From NCBI GenBank assembly GCA_024654415.1, contig JANLHQ010000021.1:1-22741 (forward strand): 22,741 bases of DNA. Reading direction: 5' to 3'. Position 1 is the first letter of the stretch; each line of letters starts with the position of its first letter. Below the pieces are notes generated by a model that was not told the DNA's origin, searched no databases, and was given only the letters and a program-made list of their open reading frames with translations. The translations under genes and the position numbers were made by a program. This stretch comes from Candidatus Azambacteria bacterium (GTDB taxonomy: Bacteria > Patescibacteriota > Minisyncoccia > GWC2-36-17 > WO2-46-25). Of the stretch, positions 11,734-20,719 are shown one piece after another.

Positions 11734-13842
11734 ATGGACGAGTTTTCATTTCTTCCTTATCTTGATAGTCTTGGAGCCCTTGGATATTGGGCTGTTTTTT
11801 TAATTGCGTTTTTTGAAGCGCTTGCGTTCGTCGGCGTGCTTGTACCCGGCGCGACCATTATGGTGCTTGCGGGATTTCTCGCTACGCATGGATATTTTCA
11901 TATTGGGGATCTGATATGGTTTGCGGCGTTCGGCGCAATACTGGGAGATGCGGCGAGCTATTATCTTGGTACAAAAGGAACTAACCTTTTTCGAGCGGAG
12001 AATAAGCTCCTGAAAGCAAGTCATCTTGAGCGCGCGCAACGATATTTTGAGCGACACGGAAGTAAAAGTATTTTTTTAGGAAGATTCATCGGTCCTATCC
12101 GCCCTATTGTACCGTTTGTCGCGGGGTTAAGCAGGATGCGTATAAGGACGTTTCTTTTTTGGAATGTGGTGAGCGGATTTGCATGGGCTATTTTTCATTT
12201 ATTTTTGGGCTATTTTTTTGGCGGCGCGTTCAAAGCGATCGAGGCATGGTCGACACGCGCCGGGTTTTTCGTGCTCGGACTTCTTCTCGTTACGGGAGTG
12301 GTATGGCTTGCATTTAAAAAAAGCGCGCCGGTCATCGTATTTCTCAAATCGGTTTTTTATTCACTAGGGGCCGCGCTCGCAGCAAATCCGGAGGTACGGC
12401 GGCTTATTTTAAAACATCCATCGCTTGTCGTGTTTATCCGCCGGCGTATGAATACTGTGGCGTTCTCCGGCCTGCCGCTCACTATTTTTGTATTTGCGAT
12501 GGCGTATATCGCGCTTCTTTTTGTCGGCGTTACCGCAGACGTATTAACGTATGACGTGATCGTACAGGCCGATATTCGCGCGGCGAACGCGCTCGAGGTG
12601 TTTCGCGATGCCGACCTTACTCGTTTTTTCACATGGGTAACGTTTCTTGGGAAGTGGAAAATAATCGTAGGGTTCCTACCGCTTGTTTCCGTGCTTTTAT
12701 TTGTATGGAACAGACGGAAATTCATTATTCCATTATGGGTGACTGTCATCGGTGCGGAGCTGTTTAGCTTTGTGAGTAAGATTATGGTGCATCGTCCTCG
12801 CCCACTAAATGCATTTTACATCGAGGATTCTTTTTCATTCCCTAGTGGGCACGCCACGATTGCGGTCGCATTTTATGGCTTTTGCGCATATATTCTTTTT
12901 CGTATGTTTACGCAATGGAAATGGAAGGCTAATGTGATAGGAGGTGGTTTTATTATTATTGCGCTTATCGGGTTCAGTCGACTATATCTCGGGGTACATT
13001 ATTTGAGTGATGTATGGGGAGGGTATCTTATCGGTTCACTATGGTTATTGTTTGGTATCGCGCTGTCTGAACTACTGTCGTCGCGTATTTTTGATAAGTT
13101 GAATTATATTACCGTGAAGCGTTCGATGAGAATATGGGTAACAGCGAGCGTGGGAGTCGTAGGAGTTATGCTATATATAGGCCTCTTCATGCGATATCAC
13201 CCACTGTTAAACACATATATCGTGGAGAGGCCTGTGGTTGAAGTAATTGATTTGTATGCTGTGCGAGATATCCTTGCGCAAGGGCAATTACCATCATATA
13301 CAGAGACACTCACCGGGAATTTTCAAGAACCACTCCATTTTATTATTAGTGCAGAAAGTGACGAGCGCCTTATTGAGCTATTTGCTCGTGCAGGGTGGGA
13401 GCGCGCTGACTCAGCGACACTTTCCTCTATCTCAAAGCTTGCCTCGGCCGCAATACTGAATAAAGGATATGCAAACGCACCTATTACATCATCGTTTTGG
13501 AACACAATGCCGCATGATTTTGGATTTGAAAAAATGACAGAAAAAAATACGGTGCGCGAGCGACATCATGTGCGTATGTGGAAAACACCTATCATCTCGA
13601 GCGATGGGACACATGTGTATGTTGGTACATCAAGCTTCGATGCTCGCATTAAGTGGGGGATAACGCATGCGATCAGCCCTGACATCGACACTGAGCGGGA
13701 GTTCGTTTTTTCAAGCTTTATGAATACCGGCATTGTAAGCCAATCAGAAAAAGTACAGTTTGTTAACCCTATTTTAGGGAGCAATTTTTCCGGCGACCCA
13801 TTTTTTACTGACGGGAATGCATATATAATTGCGATAGAGTAA
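11734..13842 (+). CDS. DedA-PAP2-LssY_C fusion membrane protein
   Basis: This 702-residue protein joins three modules. Residues about 1-195 are a DedA/SNARE-associated domain (FFEALAFVGVLVPGATIMVL, GDAASYYLGT, GRFIGPIRPIVPFVAG), a family that moves lipids across the membrane. Residues about 240-450 are a PAP2 lipid phosphatase with all three motifs: KIMVHRPRP (349-357), PSGH (370-373) and SRLYLGVHYLSD (415-426). Residues about 490-702 match the soluble LssY C-terminal type (LIELFARAGWERAD, PHDFGFEK, HHVRMWKTP, ARIKWGITHAISPDIDTERE). It likely dephosphorylates a membrane lipid such as undecaprenyl pyrophosphate or phosphatidic acid and may recycle the product. It lies 25 bases after the SMR gene and one base before the next gene. 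Confidence 0.88.
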   Translation: MDEFSFLPYLDSLGALGYWAVFLIAFFEALAFVGVLVPGATIMVLAGFLATHGYFHIGDLIWFAAFGAILGDAASYYLGTKGTNLFRAENKLLKASHLERAQRYFERHGSKSIFLGRFIGPIRPIVPFVAGLSRMRIRTFLFWNVVSGFAWAIFHLFLGYFFGGAFKAIEAWSTRAGFFVLGLLLVTGVVWLAFKKSAPVIVFLKSVFYSLGAALAANPEVRRLILKHPSLVVFIRRRMNTVAFSGLPLTIFVFAMAYIALLFVGVTADVLTYDVIVQADIRAANALEVFRDADLTRFFTWVTFLGKWKIIVGFLPLVSVLLFVWNRRKFIIPLWVTVIGAELFSFVSKIMVHRPRPLNAFYIEDSFSFPSGHATIAVAFYGFCAYILFRMFTQWKWKANVIGGGFIIIALIGFSRLYLGVHYLSDVWGGYLIGSLWLLFGIALSELLSSRIFDKLNYITVKRSMRIWVTASVGVVGVMLYIGLFMRYHPLLNTYIVERPVVEVIDLYAVRDILAQGQLPSYTETLTGNFQEPLHFIISAESDERLIELFARAGWERADSATLSSISKLASAAILNKGYANAPITSSFWNTMPHDFGFEKMTEKNTVRERHHVRMWKTPIISSDGTHVYVGTSSFDARIKWGITHAISPDIDTEREFVFSSFMNTGIVSQSEKVQFVNPILGSNFSGDPFFTDGNAYIIAIE

Positions 13843-13843
13843 T

Positions 13844-14320
13844 ATGAATATGAGTGACGTTATGCATACACTGTACGACATACTCCATATAGTAGGTGTA
13901 GCATTATTTTTTTGTGGTGTTATGACTTCTATGCTATGGTTGTTTTTTGCGGAGAAGTGGCGGGTAGGAGCATTACGCACCGTGGTAAAATGGGCACGTA
14001 TAATCAATATGGTTATTACTTTGCCGGGCATCGTCTTGATTACGGTGTCGGGTCTTTTTCAGTCACCGCGTACCGGTGGTCTTTTCTCACAGAGTTGGCT
14101 CGTGATTGGCTTATCATTATTTGCTCTATCCGTTCTCGTGTGGGCTATATTCTTTACCCCACACCTTGTCAGACTCCTGCGCATTGCTAGAAACCCAAGC
14201 AATCCACTTCCTGTTGATTTTTTCACGTCACTCCATCGCTTGTATTTTTATGGGGCAATTGTACTTATACTGCCCCTTGGAACTATGTTTCTCTCTATTT
14301 TCAAGCCTATACTATGGTAG
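13844..14320 (+). CDS. DUF2269-like integral membrane protein
   Basis: 158 residues with four predicted membrane helices (about 9-30, 50-70, 84-104 and 133-153), consistent with the DUF2269 type of small membrane protein of unknown function. GLFQSPRTGG between helices 2 and 3 and LHRLYFYGAIVLILPLG before the last helix resemble that family. It starts one base after the DedA-PAP2 stop, so translation is probably coupled. MNM at the start leaves two possible ATGs (13844, 13850). Confidence 0.6.
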   Translation: MNMSDVMHTLYDILHIVGVALFFCGVMTSMLWLFFAEKWRVGALRTVVKWARIINMVITLPGIVLITVSGLFQSPRTGGLFSQSWLVIGLSLFALSVLVWAIFFTPHLVRLLRIARNPSNPLPVDFFTSLHRLYFYGAIVLILPLGTMFLSIFKPILW

Positions 14321-14354
14321 TATAGTGCGGGAAGATATTATGTAAGCCATAAAT

Positions 14355-14873
14355 ATGTTAAAAGTTAAGCCATTTAAGCAAAAAACGTCATTCTGCGGCC
14401 CTGCCTCTCTCAAAATGGTAGTCGGGTATTATGGATTGCGGATACAAGAGCGGAGGATCGGAAAGCTTGCTGGCTGTAGTGTGGCCCATGGAACACCAGC
14501 AAAAGGGTTATTGGATGCGGCAAAAGAACTTGGATTTCGGGGAATTATTAAAAACTCCGCAGACTTGAAGGATATAAAGGAGTATGTAGAGAAAAAGAAA
14601 ATGCCGGTTATCGTACAGTGGTTCTCTGTTGATGAGGGGCATTACTCGGTGGTAGTTGGTATTGATAGCGAGAATATTTACCTCCAGGATCCCGAGGTGG
14701 GATATATGAAATCGCTTCGCGTTGAAACCTTTAAGCGAGTGTGGTTTGATTTTCCAGACACCTACCTTCGAACAAGAGCCGATTTAGTGCTACGAAGAAT
14801 GATAGTAATATTTCCGTCTAAAGAATTCTCTAGTAAAAAGATAGCGCACAAAACAGTGCGGGTAAAAAAATAA
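14355..14873 (+). CDS. C39-like cysteine peptidase domain protein
   Basis: The 172-residue protein resembles the stand-alone peptidase C39-like family, related to the double-glycine leader peptidases of bacteriocin exporters. The catalytic set is visible: Gln9 and Cys14 in KQKTSFCGPASLKMVV, His96 in EGHYSVVVGID and Asp112 in LQDPEVGY. There is no signal peptide or transporter part, so it would act in the cytosol unless exported another way. No bacteriocin-like peptide with a GG leader is visible nearby. The C-terminus is Lys-rich. Last gene of the same-strand cluster, followed at once by a terminator. Confidence 0.75.
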   Translation: MLKVKPFKQKTSFCGPASLKMVVGYYGLRIQERRIGKLAGCSVAHGTPAKGLLDAAKELGFRGIIKNSADLKDIKEYVEKKKMPVIVQWFSVDEGHYSVVVGIDSENIYLQDPEVGYMKSLRVETFKRVWFDFPDTYLRTRADLVLRRMIVIFPSKEFSSKKIAHKTVRVKK

Positions 14874-14876
14874 AGA

Positions 14877-14927
14877 AGCGCGTTCTTTCCCCCGGTGTTA
14901 AAACGCGCTCCCGGCGCGTTTTTTTAT
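14877..14927 (+). terminator. Intrinsic terminator with a competing upstream arm
   Basis: AACGCGC (14902-14908) pairs with GCGCGTT (14914-14920), loop TCCCG, followed by a long T-run. An extra arm, AGCGCGTT (14877-14884), can pair instead with AACGCGCT (14902-14909), which would break up the terminator. Confidence 0.8.
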
Positions 14928-14930
14928 TCG

Positions 14931-14959
14931 TTGACACACATATCTACGCGTGTCATTAT
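14931..14959 (+). promoter_or_regulatory. Promoter of the second radical SAM gene
   Basis: TTGACA (14931-14936), 17-base spacer, CATTAT (14954-14959). It begins four bases after the T-run of the preceding terminator. The leader is about 60 bases and contains AGGAGG at 15013-15018. Confidence 0.65.
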
Positions 14960-15023
14960 TACATTCTTACATGAGAAGAACATTAAAAATCATATAATCT
15001 AAACCTATAACGAGGAGGCAGTG

Positions 15024-16505
15024 ATGAGCTGGATTAAAAGGATTGTATTTGTTGAGCCAAACCCACCAGATGTAAATGTGTTTTCGGGTACACCATTACC
15101 GCGATTAGGTACGGTGTTACTCTGTACCATCCTTAAAAAGCACGGCTATGATGTAAAGAGCTATGTGGAGGTTGTAAAAGAGATCGACCTCCATGGGTTG
15201 CTCTCTGCAGATGTGGTGGGAATCTCTACCACAACTTCAACTGCACCGCGGGCATATGAAATCGCGACCATGCTTCGTGGCGAGGGCATCGCTGTTTTTA
15301 TGGGGGGGCCGCACGTAACGTATCTTCCTGATGAGGCGCTTGCGCACTGTGACTTTGTGCTTCGCGGGGAGGCAGATGAAACCATTCTCAGTTTTATTGC
15401 CGCACTTGAGAGTGGGAGTGGTTTTAATGAAATACCAGGGCTCTCATATCGAGTGGATGATGCAATCACGCATAACAGAATGCCCCCGTTTTACGAGAAT
15501 CTCGACCTACTTCCGATTCCTGACCTTTCAGTGATTCATGGGCTTGAGAAAGAACCATACAAGAAGCTCAGCATCACACCAGTCATGACATCTCGCGGAT
15601 GTCCGTTCGATTGCCACTTCTGCTCGGTCACCGGTATGTTTGGGCAGAAATATCGTTTTCGCTCAAAAGGGAAGGTAATCGAGGAACTTCGGATTCATAA
15701 GGATAATGGTGGTACGTGGGTGTTTTTTTACGACGACAACTTTACTGCGCATGCAAAACGCACAAAGGAGTTATTACGCGAGATGATAGCTCAAAAGCTC
15801 ACGCCACACTGGACAGCACAGGTGCGAGTAGAGGTCGCAAAAGACAAGGAGCTCATCGATCTTATGCGTGAGTCAGGGTGCCATACAGTGTATATCGGGT
15901 TTGAGTCAATCAACCCCGCAACACTCAAGGCGTACAATAAAAAACAGGACCTCGCAGACATTGAGGCATGTATCAAGGTGCTTCATAAAAATAACATTCG
16001 CATCCACGGGATGTTTGTGTTCGGGTCTGACCATGACACAAAAGAAACAATCAGAGAAACAAGGCGGTTCGCAAAAAAGAACAAGCTGGAATCCGTGCAG
16101 TTTCTTATACTCACGCCACTTCCCGGTACCGGATGTTATCGGGATCTCGAAAAGCAGGGGCGCATTCTTACTAAGGACTGGAGCTTATACGACGCACATC
16201 ATGTCGTCTATGAGCCAACCCTTATGTCGCCATACGAACTTCAATCAGAGACGTTCACTGCAATGAAGTCGTTTTACTCGATATGGGAGATTATAAAAAG
16301 CGTGGTGCACCTCAGCGTATTTCACACAGGGCTGAAGTGGTACGGCCACAGCATGGTCAAGCAGTTCAAACGGAACAGCATTGTCTTTGTTGAGCACATC
16401 AGCCGCTTCAAGGCAGGTACACCTTTCAATCTGTCACCACAAAAAACGGCGGGGGATCTTAAACAGAAACTTCGCGCACATAACGAAGCAACCCCGGGGA
16501 AATAA
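15024..16505 (+). CDS. B12-binding radical SAM protein
   Basis: 493 residues. The N-terminal cobalamin-binding-like domain (about 5-130) has VEPNPPD, VVGISTTTST, GGPHVTYLPDEAL and GEADET. The radical SAM domain (about 185-400) has the cluster motif CxxxCxxC at Cys193, Cys197 and Cys200 (SRGCPFDCHFCSV), and FYDDNFTA and YIGFESINP are typical strands of the barrel. A helical C-terminal tail follows. This architecture is used by cobalamin-dependent methylases and by BchE-type oxidative enzymes; the substrate is unknown. The ATG at 15024 is preferred over GTG 15021 because it stands five bases from the AGGAGG site. It is intact, unlike the first radical SAM gene at 1208, and differs from it in sequence, so the two are distant relatives and not a duplication. 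Own promoter and terminator. Confidence 0.85.
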   Translation: MSWIKRIVFVEPNPPDVNVFSGTPLPRLGTVLLCTILKKHGYDVKSYVEVVKEIDLHGLLSADVVGISTTTSTAPRAYEIATMLRGEGIAVFMGGPHVTYLPDEALAHCDFVLRGEADETILSFIAALESGSGFNEIPGLSYRVDDAITHNRMPPFYENLDLLPIPDLSVIHGLEKEPYKKLSITPVMTSRGCPFDCHFCSVTGMFGQKYRFRSKGKVIEELRIHKDNGGTWVFFYDDNFTAHAKRTKELLREMIAQKLTPHWTAQVRVEVAKDKELIDLMRESGCHTVYIGFESINPATLKAYNKKQDLADIEACIKVLHKNNIRIHGMFVFGSDHDTKETIRETRRFAKKNKLESVQFLILTPLPGTGCYRDLEKQGRILTKDWSLYDAHHVVYEPTLMSPYELQSETFTAMKSFYSIWEIIKSVVHLSVFHTGLKWYGHSMVKQFKRNSIVFVEHISRFKAGTPFNLSPQKTAGDLKQKLRAHNEATPGK

Positions 16506-16520
16506 CCCGGGGTTTCTTTT
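16490..16520 (+). terminator. Intrinsic terminator overlapping the radical SAM stop codon
   Basis: AACCCCGGG (16490-16498) pairs perfectly with CCCGGGGTT (16506-16514), followed by TTCTTTTTT. The TAA stop (16503-16505) lies in the loop and the last codons form the left arm. Confidence 0.85.
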
Positions 16521-16581
16521 TTATATTGAATATATCTGTAATATGTTGTACAATTTTTGCCGTACACTATTATTATCATTT

Positions 16582-17127
16582 ATGAAAAATATCATCATTA
16601 TTGCCGTTGTTATTGTAGGCGCCGCACTTATATGGGGCGCGAGTATGTGGTTCGTTCCGCAGGAAGCTCCATTTGTTCAACCAGCCGAGGTTGTCAGTAC
16701 AAGTACAGAAGAAGTTGTGGTTATCGCAACTTCAACCGAGCCGATTGCAGGGGAGTTGCCGGTTGTTAGCCCCTTAGCGCCAGCAGAACCCGCACGCATC
16801 ATGCTCACAAAAACACAATTTCCATACACTATCACCATTGGTAAGACGCCGTGCGGGGATGTTATTGGTTCACTTGATGTTGTAAGTACCGACCCTGCGA
16901 AGGAGCTGTATTGGGGGATGACCGGCGCAATGCCGATATGGTTGGCATTTTCTGCAGTGGAAGGAAAAACACCAGCAACCATAGATATGTCATTTAACTG
17001 CATTATGTCGGGAGCGGAGGAAGATATTAATTGGGGATTTATTGTGGTAGAAAAAACAAAGGAAGGAAAATATGTAGACGGCTATTATCGTTCATTTAAG
17101 ATTGAGGGAGATATTATAAAGAAATAA
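16582..17127 (+). CDS. Membrane-anchored secreted protein of unknown function
   Basis: 181 residues. A single N-terminal hydrophobic helix (IIIIAVVIVGAALIWGASMW) is followed by a Thr/Ser/Glu/Pro-rich linker (about 30-72) and a small folded domain (about 75-181) with two cysteines that could pair (TPCGDVIG, SFNCIMSG). The domain should face outside. I do not recognise a family. The ATG at 16582 is chosen because the signal anchor starts there, although the frame is open upstream through the terminator. Its mRNA may be nearly leaderless: a weak TTGTAC / TATTAT pair (16546-16551 and 16568-16573) places the transcription start close to the ATG. It ends five bases before the antiporter gene, so they are likely co-transcribed. 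Confidence 0.6.
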   Translation: MKNIIIIAVVIVGAALIWGASMWFVPQEAPFVQPAEVVSTSTEEVVVIATSTEPIAGELPVVSPLAPAEPARIMLTKTQFPYTITIGKTPCGDVIGSLDVVSTDPAKELYWGMTGAMPIWLAFSAVEGKTPATIDMSFNCIMSGAEEDINWGFIVVEKTKEGKYVDGYYRSFKIEGDIIKK

Positions 17128-17132
17128 CTCTC

Positions 17133-19271
17133 ATGGAACACGGCGAGCCATTTTTTTATTCAGTGGTGCTGGCGGTAAGCTTTCTGCTGTTTGTTGCTTC
17201 GGTGACCACGGTTTTCATTAAGCGGTTACGAGCACCATATACAGTGGTGCTTGTCGTGATCGGACTCGCACTCAGTGTGTTCTCGGAGTATGAGACGTTC
17301 GCATTTTTAAACGTACTTGAACTTTCCCCCGATCTTGTTTTTTACCTCTTCCTCCCAATGCTCATCTTTGAGGGGGCTTACAATATTCGTTACCTCGACC
17401 TGCGCTCATCGATAAAAACAATCTCACTCCTTTCGGTGATAAGTTTGTCGATCTCTACATTTTTTATCGGGTTTGTTTTATATTTTATTTTGCCTTACGC
17501 AGGCATACAGGTATCACTCCTTACACTATTGTTGTTTGGAGCACTCATCTCAGCGACCGACCCAATTGCTGCACTTACTATTTTTAAGGAGATAGGTGTA
17601 CCAAAGAGACTCCGCATGTTGCTTGAGGGAGAGAGTTTGCTTAATGATGGCACCGCACTTGCACTGTTTCAAGTCATCCTAGTCATGATGGCTGCTGGAG
17701 CATTTACTGGGAGAGTTGTGGTGGAGGGGTTTGCTTATTTTTGGGTTCTTCTTTTGGGTGGTGCTGTTTTTGGCATTGTCATGGGGTGGCTTTTTGCAAA
17801 ACTTATTGAAAAAGTGCGAAACATAGCAGTGGTTGAGATTACACTGACGCTTATCCTTGCGCACATCACTTTTATTTTTGCAGAAAGATTTCTTTCGGTA
17901 TCGGGTATTATTGCGACCACCGCCGCGGCAATGATGATTGGTAATTACGGGCGTTATAAAATTTCTCCAAATGTTCGTGAATTCATGGAGCATTTTTGGG
18001 AATATGCCGCGTTTGTTTCTAATTCACTCATCTTTTTACTCATCGGTCTCTCAGTGAAGGGTGCTTCATTTGGCGAGTATATTCTGCCGGTGCTCATGGC
18101 GCTTGGCGTTGTGCTTGTTGCGCGATTCCTTTCAGTGTTTACCGTTGCACCTATTGTTAATCGTTTTTTTACACGGGAAGGAAAAATCCCTTTTTCATGG
18201 CAACTTGTTCTTGCATGGGGAGGCCTGCGTGGCGCGTTGCCGCTTGCGATCGTATTATTATTGCCCGCTGACTTTGCACAGCGTAATTTTATTCTCGTGC
18301 TTACCCTTGCCACTATCTTTTTCACGCTCGTGATCAAGGCGGCAACAATGAAATCATTCCTCCATTATCTGAAATTACATCTATTTTCTTCGACAGAGGA
18401 ATTAGAGAGAGAGGAAGGGTTTATTCTTATGGATGGGAAAATACAATCCCAGCTAAGGATAATGGTTGAAAATAAGCGCATCCCGCAAAACGCGTACGAC
18501 AAACTAAGCGGTATGTATCATGAACTCAATCAAAAATCAAAAGAACACTTACGCGAGCTATTTGAAAAGAAAGGGGATGAGTGGTCATATGAAAAGATGC
18601 TTTCTATGTTGCGGAAGCATGCACTTGGCATGGAGAAGCTTGTATATCTTCATCTTTTTGAGCGAAATGCGCTCAATGAGGCGGCGCTTGCCATGCTCCA
18701 TGGGCAAATCGAGCGACAGGTTAATCGTATCGAACGAGATCTTCCACAGATACGGGAAAAAGAAAAATTACCACTCACGCAATATATACAAGATTTTTTT
18801 CTTAAGAAATTGAAGCGAGTAAAAATCACAACGGTACAAAAATGGCATGATGATATGAGGGCGCGCGAGGTGGTGCAGGATTATTGTGTACACCGTGCAC
18901 GGAGAGAGGGGTCTGAAGAGGTGGAAAAGGAGCTCGAAGGGCTTCAAAAGGAAAGTGATAGTGTGCTTTTCAATGAAGCGCTTAGCGCGGTAATTGCCCA
19001 ATACCGGAAGTGGCATGTATATAATTCTCGGCAGATGGATCTTATAAAACAAGCACGTCCCCAGCTTGTAGAGAAGGTGGAGTATACTATTGCAAATCTC
19101 ATTTCACTGAATATGGAGATGGAAATCCTGAAAGATATGCGCGCGAAAGGTATTATTGCAGAAAATGTATTTGCTGATGTGTATCAATATTATGACCGTC
19201 TTCACCTCGAAAAGGAGCACGCGCTCATACACTATCATGAAAAGCGCCTACAGGACGCTACGAGTAGGTAG
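17133..19271 (+). CDS. CPA1-type Na+/H+ antiporter with long cytosolic tail
   Basis: 712 residues. The first 420 or so hold about 12 membrane helices of the monovalent cation:proton antiporter-1 family, which exchanges Na+ or K+ for H+ for pH and salt control. Family marks are RLRAPYTVVL (32-41), FLPMLIFEGAYN, SATDPIAALTIFKEIGVP with Asp143, and LLEGESLLNDGTALALF with the Asn171-Asp172 pair of the transport site, and WGGLRGALPLAI in a late helix. The final 290 residues are soluble, charged and helical (for example EELEREEGFILMDGKIQSQL and LERNALNEAALAML), as in NhaP/SOS1-like proteins, and probably regulatory. It meets fmt tail-to-tail with only 10 bases between, and no intrinsic terminator is visible there. 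Confidence 0.88.
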   Translation: MEHGEPFFYSVVLAVSFLLFVASVTTVFIKRLRAPYTVVLVVIGLALSVFSEYETFAFLNVLELSPDLVFYLFLPMLIFEGAYNIRYLDLRSSIKTISLLSVISLSISTFFIGFVLYFILPYAGIQVSLLTLLLFGALISATDPIAALTIFKEIGVPKRLRMLLEGESLLNDGTALALFQVILVMMAAGAFTGRVVVEGFAYFWVLLLGGAVFGIVMGWLFAKLIEKVRNIAVVEITLTLILAHITFIFAERFLSVSGIIATTAAAMMIGNYGRYKISPNVREFMEHFWEYAAFVSNSLIFLLIGLSVKGASFGEYILPVLMALGVVLVARFLSVFTVAPIVNRFFTREGKIPFSWQLVLAWGGLRGALPLAIVLLLPADFAQRNFILVLTLATIFFTLVIKAATMKSFLHYLKLHLFSSTEELEREEGFILMDGKIQSQLRIMVENKRIPQNAYDKLSGMYHELNQKSKEHLRELFEKKGDEWSYEKMLSMLRKHALGMEKLVYLHLFERNALNEAALAMLHGQIERQVNRIERDLPQIREKEKLPLTQYIQDFFLKKLKRVKITTVQKWHDDMRAREVVQDYCVHRARREGSEEVEKELEGLQKESDSVLFNEALSAVIAQYRKWHVYNSRQMDLIKQARPQLVEKVEYTIANLISLNMEMEILKDMRAKGIIAENVFADVYQYYDRLHLEKEHALIHYHEKRLQDATSR

Positions 19272-19281
19272 TGGGACATAA

Positions 19282-20229
19282 TCACCCTCTATACCCAAGC
19301 CAAAACGCATGGCCTGACATCGGGTTTTTTCCCTCAGGCTGAACACTATCAAGCATAAGACAACCATCTTCTGTGTGGAGTATAAGCTCCTTTTCTCCAT
19401 CGGGCATATCGCGCAACGATAATGTGAGGGGTTGAAGTGTGGGGATACACGGTGCAACTCTTGTACGAAGTATTTTAAGCATTTTTTTTTCTTCTTTCTT
19501 GTCACGCAGTGTAATAAAAACACCGGGCCATGGTGTGAGGGCGCGAATCATACGCTCTATTTGTTCCGCGGTATGCTCCTTGTGTATTTCACCGTCCTCT
19601 TTTTTAAATATTTTTGTAAGCGTTGCGTGCGCGTCCTGTTGGGGTTGAGATGTGATTTCTCCCGAGAGCCATTGTGGCAATGTTTCAATAAGCAGGTCAG
19701 CGCCACAGGCAGCAAGTTTGCGCGTGAGCGTTTCTGTGGTCTCGTCGGGAGAAATTGCCAGTGATCGTTGCGAGACAATAGGACCGGTATCGAGCCCTGC
19801 ATCAATGCGCATAATTGTCACTCCGGTTTCTTGATCGCCTGAAAGAATGGCGGATTGAATGGGGGATGCGCCCCGATGACGCGGGAGGAGGGAGGTATGT
19901 ACATTGAGGATGCCGTAGGTAGGGATATCGATGATTTCCTGCGGAATGATCTTCCCGTAGGCGGCAATAATAATAATGTCGGGAGCCCACTTCCTGATTC
20001 GATCGATCATTTCTTGGTCTCGTAGTTTAGTTGGTTGCCATACCTCAATAGTATGACTCTCTGCATAGACCCTTACGGGTGGTGGAGTAAGTAGATGAGC
20101 TCTACCGACTGGCTTATCTTGTTGGGTTATAACAAGCTCTGGCGCGTATATGCGCGAGGTAATGAGTTTTTCGAGTATAGTACTCCCGAGCTCAGGGGTA
20201 CCCATAAAAATGATTCGCGGTTTGCGCAT
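19282..20229 (-). CDS. fmt: Methionyl-tRNA formyltransferase
   Basis: Formylates Met-tRNA(fMet) for translation initiation with 10-formyl-THF. The 315-residue protein starts MRKPRIIFMGTPELG; the catalytic Asn and His stand in GILNVHTSLLPRHRGASPIQ, and the Asp in IDAGLDTGPIV. The usual DEGLDTG is DAGLDTG here, a mild change. The C-terminal OB-like domain (about 205-315) with WPGVFITL is present. The ATG at 20229 is chosen because the family begins there; an upstream in-frame GTG at 20250 would overlap def. It starts one base after the def stop, so translation is probably coupled. Third gene of priA-def-fmt. Confidence 0.93.
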   Translation of the reverse strand: MRKPRIIFMGTPELGSTILEKLITSRIYAPELVITQQDKPVGRAHLLTPPPVRVYAESHTIEVWQPTKLRDQEMIDRIRKWAPDIIIIAAYGKIIPQEIIDIPTYGILNVHTSLLPRHRGASPIQSAILSGDQETGVTIMRIDAGLDTGPIVSQRSLAISPDETTETLTRKLAACGADLLIETLPQWLSGEITSQPQQDAHATLTKIFKKEDGEIHKEHTAEQIERMIRALTPWPGVFITLRDKKEEKKMLKILRTRVAPCIPTLQPLTLSLRDMPDGEKELILHTEDGCLMLDSVQPEGKNPMSGHAFWLGYRG

Positions 20230-20230
20230 A

Positions 20231-20716
20231 TTATTTTTTATGTATTTCACTTACCTGCTCGGCAATATCTTTGAATAGCTCTCCATTAAGATGGCCTATC
20301 TCATGTTGAACAAGTTGTGCTATAAGTCCATCAGCCTTCATTTTAAATTTTCTTCCTCGCTCGTTATACGCTTCAAGCCGTAGTGAGTTCGAGCGGACTG
20401 TATGCCCATACAGGCCTGGCAGAGAAAGACATCCCTCCTCCATCGGTTCTTCTTTTCCTAACACCTTTGTGATAACGGGGTTAATGAATACGGTTTGGTT
20501 AAGACCGAGTTCGGGAGCGGCAATAAATATGCGGATATTTTTTCCAACCTGGGGCGCGGCAAGGCCAACGCCATTATCTGTATGCGCAAGTGTTTCGTGC
20601 ATATCTCGTATGAATTGCTGGATATCAGGCGAAAGAATATCTTCTACCTCCTGAGAGCGCTTTCTCAGGATTGTATTTGAGCCTGTAAGTTCTGTTTCGA
20701 TAGGGAGCAGTGCCAT
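20231..20716 (-). CDS. def: Peptide deformylase
   Basis: Removes the N-formyl group from new proteins, the partner reaction of fmt. The 161-residue protein has all three motifs: GVGLAAPQVG (49-58), EGCLSLP (94-100, metal ligand Cys96) and QHEIGHLNG (137-145, His138, Glu139, His142). It lies three bases after the priA stop and one base before fmt, the classic order. Confidence 0.94.
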   Translation of the reverse strand: MALLPIETELTGSNTILRKRSQEVEDILSPDIQQFIRDMHETLAHTDNGVGLAAPQVGKNIRIFIAAPELGLNQTVFINPVITKVLGKEEPMEEGCLSLPGLYGHTVRSNSLRLEAYNERGRKFKMKADGLIAQLVQHEIGHLNGELFKDIAEQVSEIHKK

Positions 20717-20719
20717 ACA

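Noticed and set aside
14355..14873. Bacteriocin export locus built on the C39-like peptidase
   Set aside because: No ABC transporter part is attached and no small peptide with a double-glycine leader is visible nearby.
16381..16581. N-terminal extension of the membrane-anchored protein at 16582
   Set aside because: It would run through the radical SAM gene end and its terminator and would bury the signal anchor in the middle of the protein.
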